Both the position numbers and the translations under genes were made by a program. Below, in pieces: positions 22,199-32,992 of a DNA stretch of 52,560 bases. Location: NCBI GenBank assembly GCA_027579435.1, contig JANBPK010001506.1, forward strand, positions 1 to 52,560. Direction: 5' to 3'. The stretch's first letter is position 1. Every line of letters starts with the position of its first letter. Below the pieces are notes generated by a model. It saw only the letters and a list, made by a program, of their open reading frames with translations, did not search any database and was not told where the DNA came from. The stretch comes from Candolleomyces eurysporus. Lineage: Eukaryota; Basidiomycota; Agaricomycetes; Agaricales; Psathyrellaceae.

Positions 22199-22362
22199 TC
22201 TCGGGCGAATCCTGGCCGTTGTAGCTCACTCGATGTTTACGAGTTGAATGTATAACATTGTGCCTTCAACCAAATAAAAATACATAATTCCCAACCGATA
22301 GCAAGAGAATTACATGTAAAAATGCATGTGTACGCTCCTACTCCTAGTCTGGATCCTCCCGT
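22198..22362. repeat. NLR 3'-flank block, copy B
   Basis: This is the second copy of the conserved block beyond the NLR stop codons. It holds the GGCGAATCC-like element, a GTTTACGAGTTGAATGTAT stretch and an AAATAAAAATACATAA tract. It is shorter at its left end than copies A and C because a deletion fused it to F-box relic B. Confidence 0.75.
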
Positions 22363-25300
22363 TCAGAATGCAGCCAACTCTGCCTTCAAGTCTTCGATTT
22401 CGCCATGATCTCTGTCGTCTCCGGTAACTTCATGTCGCTTTCCGAGAAGGTCCACCAGCGAATTGACCCTTTGTGCCCTGAATCTGCGCCCAGGGGGGTG
22501 GAGAATCAACAATTCCCGACGGTGCGATATAGCTTCATCGAGAAACTCCACAGTTCCATCCTGCTCAAATTGATATAAAAGCGAATCGGCAAAATCGTCA
22601 AGGACCTTAGGGCGATGTGGGTGGGGCACAGGGCAGAGTGCAAGTGCTTCACGATGCAGTGAAATGGCCTTGTTCAATTCGTTGATGTCCCGATTGTGCT
22701 TATAAAGAGATCGGAGAGCATTAGCAAGGTTGTTGAGTGAAGGTGAGCGATGCGGATGGGGTGCAGGGCAGAGTGCAAGTGCTTCATGATGAAGTGAGAT
22801 GGCCTCGTTTAACACACGGATGTCCCCATTGGACTCATGGAGAAATTGGAGGGAATAGCCAAGGTTGTTGAGCGACGACGAGCGATCTCGGTGTGGTGGA
22901 GGGCGGAGCGCGAGTGCTCTACGATCCAGTGAAATGGACTCGTTCAACGCATCAATGTTCCCATCACACTCATGAAGATCTCGGAGAGAATTGGCAAGGT
23001 TGTTGAGTGATATAGAGTGATGTGGGTGTGGTGCGCTAGGGGAGAGTGCAAGCACTTCGCGACGCAGTGAAATGACCTCATTCAATGTTCCGAGGCCACC
23101 GTCGTTCATATAAACTAGACTGAGAGAACCGGCAAGAGTACCTAGATAGCTGTAGCGGCTTGGGTGGGGTGTCGGAATGAATGTGAGCGCCGTGCGGGAA
23201 CACAAAATTGCTTCACTGAGGCTGTCCCGATTTCCATTATGTTGGTAACATAGCTGGAGTGCTATGCCAAGATTATAAAGTGATTCTGCGTGAACGGGAT
23301 GTGAGTCTGGTCGTAGGTGTAAAGCATGTCGAAAGGCCACCACAGCTTCTTCGTGCATTTGAAGGCTATTCATCTTTTCACCTCGTCCACTGTAGCACAC
23401 GCCCAGTTCGGACCACGCCTGCGCATCACCATCATTAATCCGTACAGCAACCTCCAAACAAGCCACCTGAAATGCCCACTGATCTCCACCACTCTTGTCC
23501 AGCCAGCGAGCCAGCTTCCTCAGAGTTAACACCATACTACCCTCTTCTCTACCACTCTCCAACACGGGTCCATTCCGTGAAGGCATCAAGCTCTTGCAAA
23601 ATAATATTGCCCACTGTTGTTGGGTGCCGGCTGAGATGGTTTGCAGTGTTGAACAATGTTTTGTCTGTGACCATTGATCGTTCGAGCGTGGGGTTCCGTT
23701 CGACACATGGTAGAGCCAGTACTTAACTGCGTAACGTTGGACGGCACGAAGTGGGAAGTCACGATGCAAGGAAGAAGGCAGCAGGTTGCAAATTTGCTCG
23801 AGACAGGTCATGCCCAATGCTGAGTGGGAATCGAAGGTGGAGATTGCGAAAGAATTTTCCGCCGTCGTGCCCTGGACATATTCTAGAAACGATAGATGGA
23901 AGAGTGAGGTTGCTGGATGGATCATCTTCTCTGAGCCTGGAGGTGGGGATCGGGTCTGGAGGGCTGATAGGGTGAATTGAACGATGCTCGTGAGATGGGG
24001 AGGGATTCCTGCAAGCGTTGAGAAGTCGGTTAGGGAGAGTGACTCCTGGAGGACGAGGGTCGTCCCGATATACCGTCGGAAATACTTCCTAGGCTGGGGA
24101 CCCTGGGCATTCGAAGAGGGGAAAAGGCGCCTGAGGGCTTTGCCATAGAGTTCCCCAAGCTCATCAGAGCCACCAACTTGACGCCGACTTCCGACAATTT
24201 CTGCAAGGATTTCGTGAGGCGGGGACTCGTTGAACCGGTACGAAAGCAACGCGACCACGGTCGAGGCCCAGACAGGGAGACCGCCTGAAAGCTCAGTGAG
24301 CTTCTCGATGTCCGCTGGGCTCGCTTTTCGCCCATCCACCCACGGGACCGTCTCCAGATGTTTCTCGAAATAGCTCTTGATAACTTCGTCCGAAATTGGA
24401 CCAAGGGCATACGTGTAAATGGAGACTTTCCTAACACCGGGTAGGTGGGAAGCCCGGGGATTCAAGCGATCTGTGATGATGAATTTGACTATGTGACTTT
24501 CCAGGTTGAGGAGAGCGAGGGCTTCGATGAATGTCGAATGATCCTGCCATTCGTCCATGGCATCAACGATTATGATGAGGGGTTGGGGGTGGCTGAGTGA
24601 TCGCAACGGCTCGAGGATGTACTTCTGCAAATGGTTGTCCAGTGAGGTGCTATGACATTGATCCATCGCTTCGATGATCTTCGGTATCGCTCGGGGATGG
24701 ATACTACCGATTTCGCGCGCTATCATCTTGACAATTGCCTCAGGCCCCAACATTTGTGTTGAAAAGGCGCCCAAGAAGGCGAAGCCGGCTAACCGACCAG
24801 CTGAGCGAAACTTGTCCGAGAGATGGCGAGCGAGAGTGGATTTCCCAATGCCGGCTGGCCCATGAATGCACAGAACGAGGGTATTCGAGGTTAATTCCGT
24901 TTCGCATACATTTGCGACGTCTAGCTTCCGACTGTCGGGTAGATATTCGGCCCATTTCATACCCATGTCTGGATGCTTTGGAAGTGTATCCAGCCGCGCT
25001 CGTTCTGGCAAGAGGCCATGTCAACATTTGCCATCCTGATGCCGAAGTAATCTCAACGCACCAATATTGTTGGCAGGCTGCCGCATTACATCTTGCAGAT
25101 CCCGCATTGTGGTTGTCTGAAGATTCTGTATGTTGACTCGAGTCGCATTGTTGACATGGGTGGCGTTGGGTGCGTCAATGTAACGAAAATCACCCTCCCA
25201 GTGAAAATTATGCGCTCCGGCGAAGAACGATTGACTCGAGGGAGCATTCTGATTTATACGCTCAGGCAGTGATGGCGACTGAGGGGCTGATACCGCCTGA

Positions 25301-25816
25301 AAAGCTTGTGGAGGCGGCGAAGATGCCGGCAGATGCTGTAGATCGGATTGCGGTCGTTCGACTGGCTCTCTACCATCAGCCAGCCGCTGGAGTTGAGGAG
25401 CAATTGCGTTAATTATCGACGCTGGTGCCGCCGGTGGGTGCGCCAACGGCGATGAGGACGGGCTTCCTACGGAGAGTCTAGGATTTTCAGGAGAACGGAT
25501 GCCCCAACCCCGTAGGTATGAGGGAGTAAAGATCAGACTGGCCCCAACACGGACGTGTAGAGGATTCGCCGGGGGGGCCTTCAGAATATTGGTTGTACAG
25601 CAACCGTTCGATCGCTAGCCCGCTGGTACTCGCGCCGAGATATGTTCTGTCTTCGGTTGGCCACCGGGAGGAGGATGGTCGAGGTCGAGAGCTGTGTGCG
25701 TTCTGGGAACTTGATGATGTCCTTGGTACCCCAATCCCACCATCCGATTCCATCTCATCACCTGTACGACTGCTGGATGGTGGCGGGGAATCGTTGTGCT
25801 CAGACTCCTTGGGCAT
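22363..25816 (-). CDS. NACHT-TPR NLR, copy B (one N-terminal frame break)
   Basis: This NLR/STAND receptor-like protein is predicted to be a cytoplasmic signal-transducing ATPase that oligomerises when its TPRs sense a ligand; in fungi many such proteins act in non-self recognition. Exons are 25816-25062 and 25004-22363, with a 57-nt intron. It would encode 1131 aa once one extra base is discounted. That base is in a G7 run at about 25571-25577, where copies A and C are one base shorter; read literally, the first frame ends after 109 residues. The NACHT core (GPAGIGKST, IIIVDAMDEW) and a winged-helix-like region lead into about eight TPR-like repeats with 45-residue spacing. The C-terminus EIEDLKAELAAF is conserved. 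The start MPKESE is conserved in all copies. Confidence 0.85.
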
Positions 25817-25945
25817 TATTGAGGTGAGGGCCAGAAGGAAGCTGTGAAGACACGAGCCATCCGCCGCTACAAATATATGATCTGCACTGCCTCGCTTCAG
25901 GCGCTGGTCTGGCGTCTATCATGAATACTGATGGCCCATGAACAC
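25817..25945. promoter_or_regulatory. Shared NLR 5' flank, copy B
   Basis: This block upstream of the NLR-B ATG matches 32084-32250 upstream of NLR-C, including ATATATGATCTGCAC and GAATACTGATGGCCC-like sequence. Its conservation between copies makes it the likely NLR core promoter and 5' UTR. It forms one side of a 366-bp head-to-head spacer with the F-box gene. Confidence 0.5.
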
Positions 25946-25965
25946 TGGACTCCCCCCNAATCCTA

Positions 25966-26009
25966 CTTCCCGACTCGCGCTGGTCGATGTCGCCCACAGA
26001 AGCGTGTTG
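25966..26009 (+). repeat. PRM1 coding fragment in the NLR island
   Basis: These 44 bp match PRM1 at 13315-13358 at 38 of 44 positions. In the PRM1 frame they read LPDSRWSMSPTEACC against [18 protein letters not shown]1 residues 827-841. Several differences are synonymous third positions, which points to descent from coding sequence. A stop follows at once. An N at 25958 sits just upstream after a C-run. Confidence 0.65.
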
Positions 26010-26182
26010 TTAATCTCCGCGGTTGGTAGCAATCCTAGTAGCGGCTGTGGATAGTATTTAGCCAGAGTCTGAAAAATGATCGGTGATCAACCGGTCACGA
26101 GCTCCGACGAAAAAGATACTGGAGACTTTAGAAAAATTTCGCCGATTCACGACGCGCTCTGCTCAGACCCACCACGATTTCG

Positions 26183-27844
26183 ATGTCTGGATTCCAACTT
26201 GACGTCAACGAGCTCGAACATCTTTACTCGACAAATGCGGTTCCAAAGGCTGTGGAAGCGGCCTGTATTGAACGTCAAGTCGACATCCTGACGAGCAGCA
26301 TTTCTCGACTTCGATTCCAGCTTCAGAACCAGGAAGCCCAATTACGAAAACATCGTGGCGTCCTCTCTCCAGTGCGACAGGTGCCAGCGGAAGTCCTCTC
26401 GGAAATCTTCACCTTCGCCGTTCCTTACCTCCTGGATAAACGAGAGAGAACACGGCTGCTGAATCTGGCACTCGTGTGCAGGAAGTGGCGTGACGCCGTC
26501 TTTTTGGCTCACCGACTTTGGTCCGGCCTCCGACTCACATCTGAGGGCCCTCTCTAAGTACAGACGTGCGGGAAATTTGCGGACTGGCTCGGCCGGTCTG
26601 GCAATGTTCCAAGGACTCTCGAGTTCGTATCCATCATATGCGGACTTTGGTGGCACGATCATTGTACAACGGAAAGGTCGGGGTGCAAACGATGGGCGGT
26701 TCCTGTGGCAAGACTATTGACGTCGGGACCGTCGCTGCACCACCTGTCTTTTGACCTCCATGGGGTGCAGTGCTTTAGAAACATAATCGAGGCACTGGAG
26801 TCTTGCAAGGCGGGGGTAGAGCAGCGGCCATAGGATACTATCGAGAAGTTCACCCTCAACCTCAGGGACAATGGCAGCTCGAATGAACCTCCCCCTCCGT
26901 CCAAATCCATTTATGCGTACCTTCCATCTTCCGTTACCTCCTTTCATTTGACCCTTCCAAACGCCTCGAAGTTCAACGACGACAACGAATCGGAGTTGCA
27001 AGATATTTTTTACACGATGCCGTTGCCCATCCCATCAATTTTTGTTGAAACATTAACGACGCTCTTCATCTCTTGCAACTGGCCCGGACGGCAGCTATTC
27101 GAACTCTTACAGAAATGCGTCAACGTTCTAACGCTGACAATCGATCTTCAGAACGAGGAACCACGATACGACTTGTACGACCGATTCTTTACAAATCTAT
27201 CGGGCGCTCCCCTCTCCCTCCCAGAAGTGCGGACACTCCGCATGCACCGCTGCCCTCCCGCCTCCATCTACATTCTCGATTTTCTTCGAGCGCCGCGCCT
27301 CGTTGCCTTTGATCTTGGCTTTACGGGGGGTGTCGTATCAGAACTACAGGACCTCGTCGTCATCCAGACCATCCAAGGGTTTCTCCTCGAATCCGAGTGC
27401 GAAGAAACCCTCCAATCCTTCCGCCTTTCTAAAGCTCGTATGAACACCCAAAATCTGATCCGACTATTCAGCGATACGCTCAATCTCGTGGTTCACCTCA
27501 CCTTGGAGGGGGTCGGATTAGAAGACGGCGACGAGTACTGGGACCTTTACAAGTTCCTTTCATCACGAGACAACCTACCGTACCTCGAATCCCTTCAACT
27601 GCTCCTTCTTCCTCGGCATGGCAACTTTGTCCATGATCTTTTGGATTTTCTCTGGATCCGGCAGCCCTTGGATATATGTGACGGCAAAGCTGTCTTTCCC
27701 AACAAGAGGGTCGGCGCCAGTCTCATCAGGAAATTGGTTATCACTTTCGAACGAACCAACATTCCTCCTCCCCCGGAACCATTTTTCGATAGTGACATGC
27801 TGGACAAGATACAAAAATGGAGGAGTACGCCCATATGCTGGTAA
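26183..27844 (+). pseudogene. F-box/LRR-like gene C (fullest copy, decayed)
   Basis: This is an agaricomycete-type F-box protein gene, a family of predicted SCF ubiquitin-ligase adaptors. The first frame (26183-26557) has a short coiled N-terminus, then the F-box VPAEVLSEIFTFAVPYLL near residues 68-85 and VCRKWRDAVFLAHRLWSGL. The frame then shifts: SKYRR and AGNLRTGSAGLAMFQ continue in another frame to about 26720. The first frame resumes (LHHLSFDLHGVQCF) but hits an in-frame TAG at 26831-26833, then runs openly to 27844 as a Leu-rich C-terminal half of about 300 residues. Two frame changes plus a nonsense codon argue for decay; introns cannot easily explain the TAG. The open 298-codon 3' part could still be translated. 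Confidence 0.75.
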
Positions 27845-27849
27845 GCATT

Positions 27850-28025
27850 GGCCCTATGTAACTCCATCGTCGTAACTTGCTACCTACCCACTGGGCCTGC
27901 ATTTATTACTCTCATGACATCACTTGCATATACTAGCAATAGATACCATTCCCAATCGTGTTATAATTGTGCAAACTTGCTCTGCAGTTTAGGCCTTAGC
28001 TAAGGCCCCTCAGGAGGAGTGAGAT
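27850..28025 (+). repeat. PRM1 3'-flank-like segment 1
   Basis: This segment directly downstream of the F-box stop is clearly similar to 14340-14490 beyond PRM1. Shared stretches are CCATCGTCGTA, CTCATGACATCAC, CTAGCAATA, TACCATTC and the CTGCAG...TAGGCCTTAG stretch, in the same order and spacing. It is a diverged duplicate and not coding. Confidence 0.75.
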
Positions 28026-28059
28026 CATCCGAGTCAAGCCGCGCTTGTTGTTGAACGTG

Positions 28060-28510
28060 CTTGGAGATTACTCCCGTGCTTAATCGGGCGAGGAAGAGAA
28101 CCTCGGTGAATCCGTTCAAAGTCGCGGTTGTAGTGACTTCCCGAGTAGGCGACGATTATGTATATTCGTGAGTATCCATTCAAGACTAGGTGATGCTGTT
28201 GCGTTCGATTCATTTCTCTTTCCGTTGGTTTTTCTGGAATCCGGGTTCCTGCCTTATTTCCCGCTCGACCACTCCTACTTCTTAACCCTGGATTGCTTAC
28301 GGTTCCGATCAGCAACGACGAGCACCGTTTCTATCTTAGATTCATTTGATGAAGTACCTACTACCCTTACATCCTTTCCCCTTCTCATGTTCCTTGGGCA
28401 GCTACTAGCTGAATTTAGTTGTTCGCCGCGAGCGGAGTACGTCGTTACCAAATCTGCCATGGCATTTGCACAGAATTTCATTGTCTTCGTCTTCTTAGAG
28501 AGGCGAGAGT
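28060..28510 (+). repeat. PRM1 3'-end-like segment 2
   Basis: This segment is collinear with about 13955-14460, covering the PRM1 C-terminus and 3' flank. GCGAGGAAGAG at about 28088 reads ARKRTSVNPF against [10 protein letters not shown] in PRM1. Further shared patches in order are CGATCAGCAACGACGAGC, ACCTACTA, a pyrimidine tract, TAGTTGTTCGC, and GAATTTCATTGTCTTCG. The stop and C-terminal residues differ, so it is a dead copy. Confidence 0.65.
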
Positions 28511-28753
28511 GCGAGCAAGGAGCGCGCAGACTGATTAGAGTCAAAGTGCCTCGGAAGAGTTTTGTCGTACGTTAGCACCGGCCCCTTCTCCTCAGGCGAA
28601 TCCTGGGTGTTCTATCTTATTCGATGTTTATGAGTTGGATGTATGAACATTGTGCTGTCAGTCAAGTAAAAGTACATAATCCACAACTGGGAGCAGGGGA
28701 ATGACGGGTAAAAGCTATACGTGTCTTCCTACTCCGAGTCTAAGTCCTCTCAT
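28490..28753. repeat. NLR 3'-flank block, copy C
   Basis: This is the third copy of the block beyond the NLR stop codons (GAGGCGAGAGTGCGAGCAAGG, GGCGAATCC, ATGAGTTGGATGTATGAAC, AAGTAAAAGTACATAA). It is the most complete and connects on its left to the PRM1-like segment, as copy A appears to do through a short GAATTTCATTG match. Confidence 0.75.
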
Positions 28754-31700
28754 TCAGAATGCAGCCAATTCTGCCTTCAAGCCTTCAATCTCGGCACTAT
28801 CTGTGTCGTCTCGAGTAACTTCATATCGCCTTTTGAGAAGCAGCACTAGCGAATTGACGTCTCGTGCCCTGCGTCTGTGTTCAGGGGGGCAGAAAACCAA
28901 CAATTCCCGACGGAGGGATATAGCTTCATCGAGAACCCCCAGAGCTTCATTCTGTTCAAATTGAGATAGAAGTGCATTGGCGAAATTTTCAAGGATCTGA
29001 GGGCGACCTGTGTGGGGCGCAGGGCAGAGTAAAAGTGCCTCACGATGTAGTGAGATGGCCTTGTTCAATGCATCAATATCCCCATTGTGCTTATTGAGGG
29101 ATTGGAGAGCACTAGCAATGTTGGTGAGCGACGTTGAGCGATGTAGGTGGGGTGCAGGACGGAGTGCAAGCGCTTCACGATGAAGTGAAATGGCCTCGTT
29201 CAACACATCAATGTCCCTGTTGCACTCATGAAGAGATTGGAGACTGTAGGCAAGGTTATTGAGCGACCATGAGCGATGTTGGTGTGGTGGAGGGCGGAGT
29301 GCAAGCGCTGCACGATGCAGTGAAATGGCCTCATTCAACGCATCGACATCCCCATTGCATTCGTGAAGAGCTTGGAGACCATTGGCAAGGTTGTTGAGCA
29401 ACGCGGAGTGCGCTGGGTGTGATACAGGGCCAGCAGGAAGGAGTGCAAGCGCTTCACGATGCAGTGAAATGACCTCGTTCCATGTTCTGAGGCTAGCATT
29501 GTGAATATTGAGTTCAGTGAGAGAAAGGGCGAGAGTGTTGAGAAAGCGGGCGCGGGCTGGGTGGGTTGTCGGAGTGAGTGTGAGTGCCATGCGGGAACAC
29601 CAAATTGATTCACTGAGGCTGTCGCGGTTTCCATTCTGTCGGTAACATGACCATAGTGTTCTACCAACATTTTCAAGTGATTGTGCGTGATCGGGGTGCG
29701 AGTCTGGTTGCAGCCGTAAAGCGTGTCGAAAAGCCACCACTGCTTCTTCATACATTTGAAGGCTATTCATGCTATCACCTCGTTCACAGTAGCACCATCC
29801 CAGCTGGGACCATGCCTGCGCATCACCATCATCAATCCGTACAGCAACTTCCAAACAAGCCACCTGAATTGCCCATTGATCTCCACCACTCCCGTCCAGC
29901 CGGCGGGCCAGCTTCCTCAGAGTTGATACTATACCGCCCTCCCCTGTGCCACCCCACAACCGCTCATCGTCTGAAGGCGCCAAGCTCTGGCAAAACAATA
30001 TTGCCCACTGTTGTTGGATGCCAACAGAGATAGTCTGCAGTATCGAACCGTGTTCTGTCTGTGACCATTGATCGTTCGAGCGTGGGGTTCCGTTTGACAC
30101 ATGGTAAGGCCAGTACTTCACCGCGTAACGTTGGATGGCACGAAGTGAGAAATTGTGATGCAGGGAAGAAGGTGGCAGGCTGACAAGTTGCTTAAGACAG
30201 GTCAAACCCAATGCTGAGTGGGAATCGAAGTTGGAGATTACGAAAGAGTCCTCTGCTGTCGTGGACTGGACATAGTCCAGAAACGATAGGTGGAAGAGCA
30301 ACGTTGCTGGATGGATCATCTTCTCTGAGCCTGGAGGCGGCGAACGGGTCTGGAGGGCTGATAGGGTGAATTGAATGATGGTTGTGAGGTGAGGGGGGAT
30401 TCCCGCGAGTGTTGAGAAGTCGGTTAGGGAAAGTGTTTCCTGGAGGACAAGGGTCGTCCCGATATACCGTCGGAAATACTTCCGAGTCTGGGGGCTCTGG
30501 GCGTTCGAAGAGGGGAAAAGGCGCCTGAGGGCTTTGCCATAGAGCTCCCCAAGCTCATCAGAGCCACCAACTTGACGCCGACTTCCGACAATTTCTGCTA
30601 GGATTTCGTGAGGCGGGGACTCGCTGAACCTGTATGAAAGCAATGCGATCACAGTCGAGGCCCAGACGGGGAGGCCGCCTGAAAGCTCGGTGAGCTTCTC
30701 GATATCTGCCGGGCTAGCCTTTCGCCCGTCCACCCATGGGACGGTACCCAGATTTTTCTCGAAATAGCTCTTGATAGCTTCCTTCGACATTGGAGCAAGG
30801 GCGTATGTGGAAATCGAGACTTTCTCTATACCGGGTAGGCGGGAAGTGCATGGATTCAAGCGATCTGTGATGATGAATTTAACTACATGACTTTCCAAGT
30901 TGAGGAGAGCGAGGGCCTCGATGAATGTCGGATGATCTTGCCATTCATCCATGGCATCAATAACGATGATGAGGGGCTGGGGGTGGCTGAGTGATCTCAA
31001 TGGCTCGAGGATGTACTTTTGCAAATGGTTGCCCAGCGAGGTGCTATGGCATTGATCCATCGCCTCGACAATTTTCGGTATCGCTCGGGGATGGATGCTC
31101 CCGATTTCGCGCGCTATCATCTTGACGATCGTCTCAGGCCCCGACATTTGCGTCGAAAAGGCACCCAGGAAGATGGAGCCAGCCAACCGGCCAGCTGAGC
31201 GAAATTTATCTGAGAGATGGCGAGCGAGAGTGGATTTCCCGATGCCGGCTGGCCCATGAATGCACAGGACGAGGTTGTTCGAAGTTGATTCCGTTTCGCA
31301 TACCTTCTCGACGTCTAGCTTCCGACTGTCAGGTAGATATTCGGCCCGTTTCCCACTCATATCTGGATGCTTTGGAAGTGTATCCAGACGCGCTCGTTCT
31401 AGCAAGAGGCCATGTCAACATTCGCTATTCGTATGGCGAAGTAATGTCAACGCACCAATATTGTTGGCAGGCCGCTGCATTACATCCTGTAGATCACGCA
31501 CTGCGGTTGTATGTATGTGAACTTGAGTCGCATTGTTGACATGGGTAGCATTGGGTGCGTCAACATAACGAAGATCACCCTCCCAGCGAAAATCGTGCGC
31601 TCCGGTGAAGAACGAGTGACTTGGGGGTGCATTCTGATTTAGAGACTCAGGAGGTGGTGGCGACCGAGGGAATGATCTCGCCTGAAAGGCCTGTGGAGAC

Positions 31701-32083
31701 GGGGGAAATGCCAGATGGTGTGGATCGTACTGCCGTCGTTCGACAGTCTGCCTGATGCTCATTGGTTCTCTATCATCGGCCCTAAAATGGACCTGCAGAG
31801 GATTCGCCAAAGGAATTTGAGGATATGGATTGTACAGCAACGGTTGGATCGCTAGCCCACTGGTACTTGCGCTGGGATATGTTCTATCTTCGATAGGCCA
31901 TTGGGAAGAAGATGGTTGAGGGTGAGAGCTGTGTGTGTTCCGGGAACTCGATGCTGTTCTTGATACCCCAATCCGACCATCCGGGACCATCTCATCACCC
32001 GTACGACCGCTGGATGGCAGCGGGTATGGGCAATGTGAATGGGATTTGGAGCCTGAATCGTTGCGCCCAGCTTCTTTTGGCAT
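28754..32083 (-). CDS. NACHT-TPR NLR, copy C (intact)
   Basis: This is the intact member of the array. Exons 32083-31456 and 31398-28754, separated by a 57-nt intron, encode 1090 aa. Residues 1-200 are Pro/Ser-rich, ending in FTGAHDFRWEGDLRYVDAPN and VRDLQDVM, close to the NACHT start. The P-loop GPAGIGKST is at 258-266 and Walker B IIVIDAMDEW ends near 362. KFIITDR, LSGGLPVWAS and an FHLSFLDYV motif of fungal NACHT proteins follow. From about 720 to 1075 lie TPR-like repeats (NEAISLHREALALRP...SLNNLA) at exact 45-residue spacing. It lacks about 50 N-terminal residues present in A and B (the IFTPSYPRGWG region). Predicted cytoplasmic; ligand and effector output are unknown. The start MPKEAG is homologous in all copies. 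Confidence 0.93.
28915..29480 (-). repeat. 135-bp TPR-coding tandem repeats in NLR-C
   Basis: Successive units are spaced exactly 135 bp: the ATGGCC landmark recurs at 29055, 29190 and 29325. Each unit encodes one 45-residue TPR-like module (DxLNEAISLHREALALRP core). Equivalent arrays lie at about 18590-19140 in NLR-A and 22550-23100 in NLR-B. High similarity between units within one gene suggests repeat homogenisation or recent unit duplication. Confidence 0.8.
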
Positions 32084-32250
32084 TGCAGAGATGAGGGCCA
32101 GAAGGAAGCTCTGAAGGACACCAGGCATCCGGAGTTACAGATATATGATCTGCACCGCCTCGCTGCCCTCGTTATGGGCGCTGCTGGTAACAAGCAATTA
32201 GGCGTCAATCGTGAATATTTGAATACTGACGGCCCGTGAACGTCTTAACT
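32084..32250. promoter_or_regulatory. Shared NLR 5' flank, copy C
   Basis: This is the likely NLR-C promoter and 5' UTR. It is homologous to 25817-25945 upstream of NLR-B over the ATATATGATCTGCAC and GAATACTGACGGCCC stretches, and diverges beyond about 32250 where the F-box D relic region starts. Confidence 0.5.
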
Positions 32251-32409
32251 CCCCCAAGCCCGAGGCTCAGGCCAAGGGCGTTGACGAGCCCCGGGACGGT
32301 TCCAAACATTGGACTTGCTCGAGTCTCGTGAGATTAGTTGCTTTGCAAGAGCCGCAGTGAACCTAAGGACGACACATCCAAAACAAAAAAGGACTCCCGG
32401 AGATAGTAA

Positions 32410-32992
32410 TCCTGAGTTCACCCCCTCAACGAGCTCTTTGCAAGGCTCTAGAGCCTCGACAATATGTTTTAAACACTGGAACCCTTTCAGGTCGAAGGCC
32501 AGGTGGTACTGCGACAGACCCGACGCCCACAATCCGGCCACAGGAGCTGCCCGACGTTTCCATGGTGCAGTTTTTGTCGAGAGTCCTTTGAATACTGTAA
32601 CTTAGTACCAGACGTGCCGAACCGGCTTAGAATCTTCCTGCACGTCTGTGGTGTGAAGGGTCCTCGGGCGTGACCTGGATGCCAGTCAAAAAGGCTGCGT
32701 CGTGCCAGCCATTCGAGTAACTGTGTCTTCTCTTAAGTGTCATCCAGGAGGTAAGGAACGATGAGGTGAAGATTTCCAAGAGGACTTCCGTTAGCACTTG
32801 TTGGCACCGGAGGGAGCACGCCACGATGCTTTCGCGGCTGGTTTCGTATACCCTTGAGCTGGGGTTGGAGTCGCAGAATGCTACTCGTCAAGATATCGAT
32901 TTGATGTCGAAGATAGGCTGCTTCCACAAGCCTTTGGACGATAGTCGTCGAGTAAAGATGGTCGAGGCCATTGACCTTCAAGCAGGACATCA
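32410..32992 (-). pseudogene. F-box/LRR-like relic D (inverted 5' half)
   Basis: This is a minus-strand relic of the N-terminal half of the F-box gene. From the ATG at 32992 it reads MSCLKVNGLDHLYSTT and QIDILTSSILRLQPQLK, matching MSGFQLDVNELEHLYSTN and QVDILTSSISRLRFQLQ of copy C. PRKHRGVLPPVP and VPYLLDD then occur in broken frames. A downstream piece (LSQYHLAFDLKGFQCLKHIV) matches LHHLSFDLHGVQCFRNII. Several frameshifts are present and the C-terminal half is missing. It is inverted relative to the other three copies and ends the island. Confidence 0.8.

Noticed and set aside
23326..23726. Plus-strand frames inside the NLR TPR regions that recur in all copies
   Set aside because: They recur only because the NLR coding strand is duplicated; they are antisense shadows of the TPR sequence.
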